From Pachyseris speciosa (Eukaryota; Cnidaria; Anthozoa; Scleractinia; Pachyseridae), in the NCBI GenBank assembly GCA_016490735.1, contig JAEMWC010000251.1:744001-808000 (forward strand): a stretch of 64,000 bases of DNA, in the 5' to 3' direction. The notes below the pieces were generated by a model that worked only from the letters and a program-made list of their open reading frames with translations, ran no database searches and had not been told where the DNA came from. Below are positions 61,920 to 64,000 of the stretch, one piece after another (positions within the stretch are counted from its first letter, which is position 1; the number at the start of each line of letters is the position of its first letter). The translations under genes were made by a program, and so were the position numbers.

Positions 61920-64000
61920 ATGGGATTATTTAATGATTTACCAACTCCAGACAATATAGGAACTGGTGAAAGAGGTCCAAAAGGTGATAGAGGTCCTGCT
62001 GGTCCAAAAGGTAATAAAGGTGATAAAGGTGATAGAGGTCCAATTGTCCTGCTGGTCCAAAAGGTGATAAAGGTGATAAGGGTTATGGATTCAAATTAAC
62101 ACAAGATGGTAACTATGATCTTGAAAATAAACGCTTGACTAATGTTGGAGAACCAAATTCAAACAAAGATGCTGTTAATATGAGATACGTCAACGATGCT
62201 GTTTTATCAATTGAAGGAACACGTGTTAATCCATTTAAATTTCTTCTTGAAGATATATCAAAAACAACTATTCTTAGAAATGCAAATGATCTCAAATTGG
62301 AAGATTTTAATAAAAGCCCTTACTCAATAAATAAAAAAGCCTTGTCTTTTGTTATTCCTACTGCTGGTCTTGCAACTGTTCTTCGTTTTGATTTGTCACA
62401 ATTGGAAGTTTCAAGATACACTTTTGCTGTTGAGTTTTATACTGACGGTAATCCAAATAATGCAACAGTTGATGATGACAATTTGTCGTCTAATTTGATT
62501 GAAGGAAAGGATTCGATAAAAAGAGCATTCCAAAGACTCATCTTGTTGATGGTTATCTCAAAGAGAATATTCTTCCTTGAAAAAACGAGAGTTGGTCAGA
62601 CATCAATGGAACTGTTGTTGATATCACCATATTTACAAAATAATAAAAAACATTATGTTATAGTTTATGGTGTTTACGGATTTTCAAATATCATTTTATC
62701 ACATATTCACGATCCTGTTTTTGAAATAGAAGAAGGAAGAATTGTATTTGAATAATGAGGTTAAAATGAGTTTTCATAGAATAGTCAATGTTGCACGCCC
62801 TATATTAAATCAAGACTGTGCAACCAAAAATACGTTGATGATGCTGTCATATATCTGTCGACAAATAAAGCGGATAAAACATATGTTAATTCTGACTTTG
62901 TGAAAAAAGATGGAAGTGTTGAAATGACCGGAAACTTAAACATGGGTGAAAAACTTATCAACAGATTGGCTTACCCTGTGAACATTCTTGACGCTACAAA
63001 CAAAAGTTATGTTGACTCTCAAATTGCAAGCTGTTTAAAAAGGGATGGAACCAACCCAGCTGAGGGTGATCTGGACATGGATGACTACAAAATAATAGAT
63101 GTTGGGGCTCCAACTACCTACAAAGATGCTGCCAACAAAAAGTATGTTGATGACCTTGTTTTTTCAGCATCTGGAACACAAAAAAATCCATTCGCTTTTC
63201 TGTTGAAAGATATTACCAAGTCAACAGGGATACAAAATGTCAATAGCCTTCGAATTGAAGATTTCAACAGATCACCATATCATATTAACAAGTCATCATT
63301 GTCTTTTTTGATTCAAACAAGTGGCAACTTTACATCCAAAATTCGTTTTATGTGACATCTTTAAGAAATGGACAGTATACATTTGTTACTGAGTTTTACT
63401 CACCATCTGACCCAAAATGCAACAATTGATTTATTCATTCCAACTGTAAATATGCGAGATGCTGGACAGCCATTTCAAAAACCTTTTCCTAGAACTCCAC
63501 ACGTTGATGGTTATATGAAAAAACTTTTCCAGATAGAAAAAACAAGTGGTGGTCAAGCGGCAATTCAGGTTGAGCTAAGTAGCACAGCTCCAGCGTCTAA
63601 CACCAAAACACATCTCATTGTTTATGGAGCTTATGGCTTTCATACCAACTTGTCTTACTTTGTCCATGACCCAGCTTATGAAATTGAAAACGGTCATGTT
63701 GCGTTTGGTAGTAATGTTGACATGAAATTAAACAAAATCCTCAACCTGCAGGATAACCCCTCAAACCCACAAGACGCTGTAAACAAAAGTTATGTGGACC
63801 AGAGGTTGCAAACCAAACTCGATACGATTGCACAACAAAATCTAAATATGAACAACAATGCCATTACTGATCTTGCTCCACCGTCAACGCAGACGATGCG
63901 GTGACAAAAAGATATACTGACGAATATTTTCTCCGACGAGACGGTTCGACTGCGATGTATGGAAATTTGTCGATGGGTGGAAATAGAGTGACGAATTTAG
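61920..64000 (+). pseudogene. Collagen-like and tail-fibre-repeat protein, frame-broken, runs off the window
   Basis: ATG 12 bp after the ATPase stop. The first 40 residues include a collagen-like Gly-X-Y tract (GERGPKGDRGPAGPKG). Then a module with a DAVNMRYVND motif and a beta-rich domain (ILRNANDLKLEDFNKSPY) is followed by similar modules with DATNKSYVD, DAANKKYVD and DAVNKSYVD. That heptad-like D-A-x-N-K-x-Y-V-D repeat, after LNM-x3-K-I-x-N/D-L words, is the trimerising repeat of phage-type tail fibres. Frames change near 62044, 62755-62830, 63355 and 63900. It would be a trimeric surface appendage (inference). Confidence 0.75.

Larger units (their letters stand above)
49150..64000. mobile_element. 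Maverick/Polinton element (left end and most of body)
   Basis: From about 49150 homology to copy C stops, and AGTATAGTGTTTGGGGG begins; Polintons usually start with AG, so this is a candidate left end. About 950 non-coding bp with palindromes follow, then the minus-strand genes PolB, small proteins, nuclease, integrase, PLA2-like, protease, capsid proteins and a coiled-coil protein, and the plus-strand genes packaging ATPase and a fibre-like protein. The right end is beyond the window, so terminal repeats and the target duplication cannot be confirmed. At least five genes have frame damage. Confidence 0.9.

Overview
The window is eukaryotic, animal-type DNA, most likely from an anthozoan cnidarian (a stony coral or close relative). 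The grounds are GT-AG split exons, a chymotrypsin-like protease/ShKT-domain gene family, tRNA- and 5S-like SINEs, dense DNA-transposon debris, Penelope, L1/Tx1-like and CR1/jockey-like retroelements, and a Maverick/Polinton element. The species call is inference; I ran no database search.

Layout. 0-6.3 kb: a DNA transposon with roughly 340-bp inverted ends carrying a decayed PIN-like gene, a nested TA-flanked MITE, and a low-copy duplicated block (partner at 39.5-41.65 kb). 6.3-12.1 kb and 19.1-32.2 kb are two copies (A and B) of one segment that carries the 3' end of a protease/ShKT gene, CAY microsatellites and a LINE relic. Copy B was later enlarged by a 2.3-kb CR1-like LINE and a 5.6-kb L1/Tx1-like LINE. 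12.2-13.1 kb is a Ty3/gypsy integrase relic. 14.15-16.6 kb is a Penelope-like element flanked by 478-bp inverted arms. 16.76-20.33 kb is a split trypsin-like gene with two frame breaks, two 30-nt Gly-rich linker exons, a ShKT exon and a terminal exon. 32-39.5 kb is relics, MITEs and a minisatellite. 41.66-43.33 kb is a 5'-truncated LINE with an open reverse transcriptase frame. 43.3-49.15 kb holds a tRNA-like palindrome, LINE tails and an inverted third copy (C) of the protease-gene 3' segment. 49.15-64.0 kb is a Polinton running off the right edge.

The most notable system is at 26.69-28.97 kb: a tandem array of about 254-bp units, each ancestrally carrying a complete type-I hammerhead ribozyme (core CTGATGA...GAAA, GUC cleavage site, palindromic short stem III). 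This is the architecture of metazoan retrozymes. The array is a higher-order repeat (three units, duplicated) with a SINE inside one unit. Four ribozymes remain, but only one keeps all core bases; two units lost the ribozyme through the same 46-bp deletion. The array lies inside an L1/Tx1-like LINE, where the catalytic reverse-transcriptase core should be. A second, Penelope-type hammerhead-like motif lies in each inverted arm at 14.15 and 16.5 kb.

The Polinton carries the family's replication and virion gene set: protein-primed PolB, DDE integrase with chromodomain, a PD-(D/E)XK-like nuclease, an adenovirus-type protease, double-jelly-roll major capsid protein, single-jelly-roll penton, and FtsK/HerA-type packaging ATPase. 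It adds a parvovirus-VP1-like phospholipase A2 domain next to the integrase and a collagen/tail-fibre-like gene. PolB, integrase, a small basic protein, the coiled-coil protein and the fibre gene are all broken by stops or frame changes, so this copy is probably inactive, unless the breaks are homopolymer sequencing errors.
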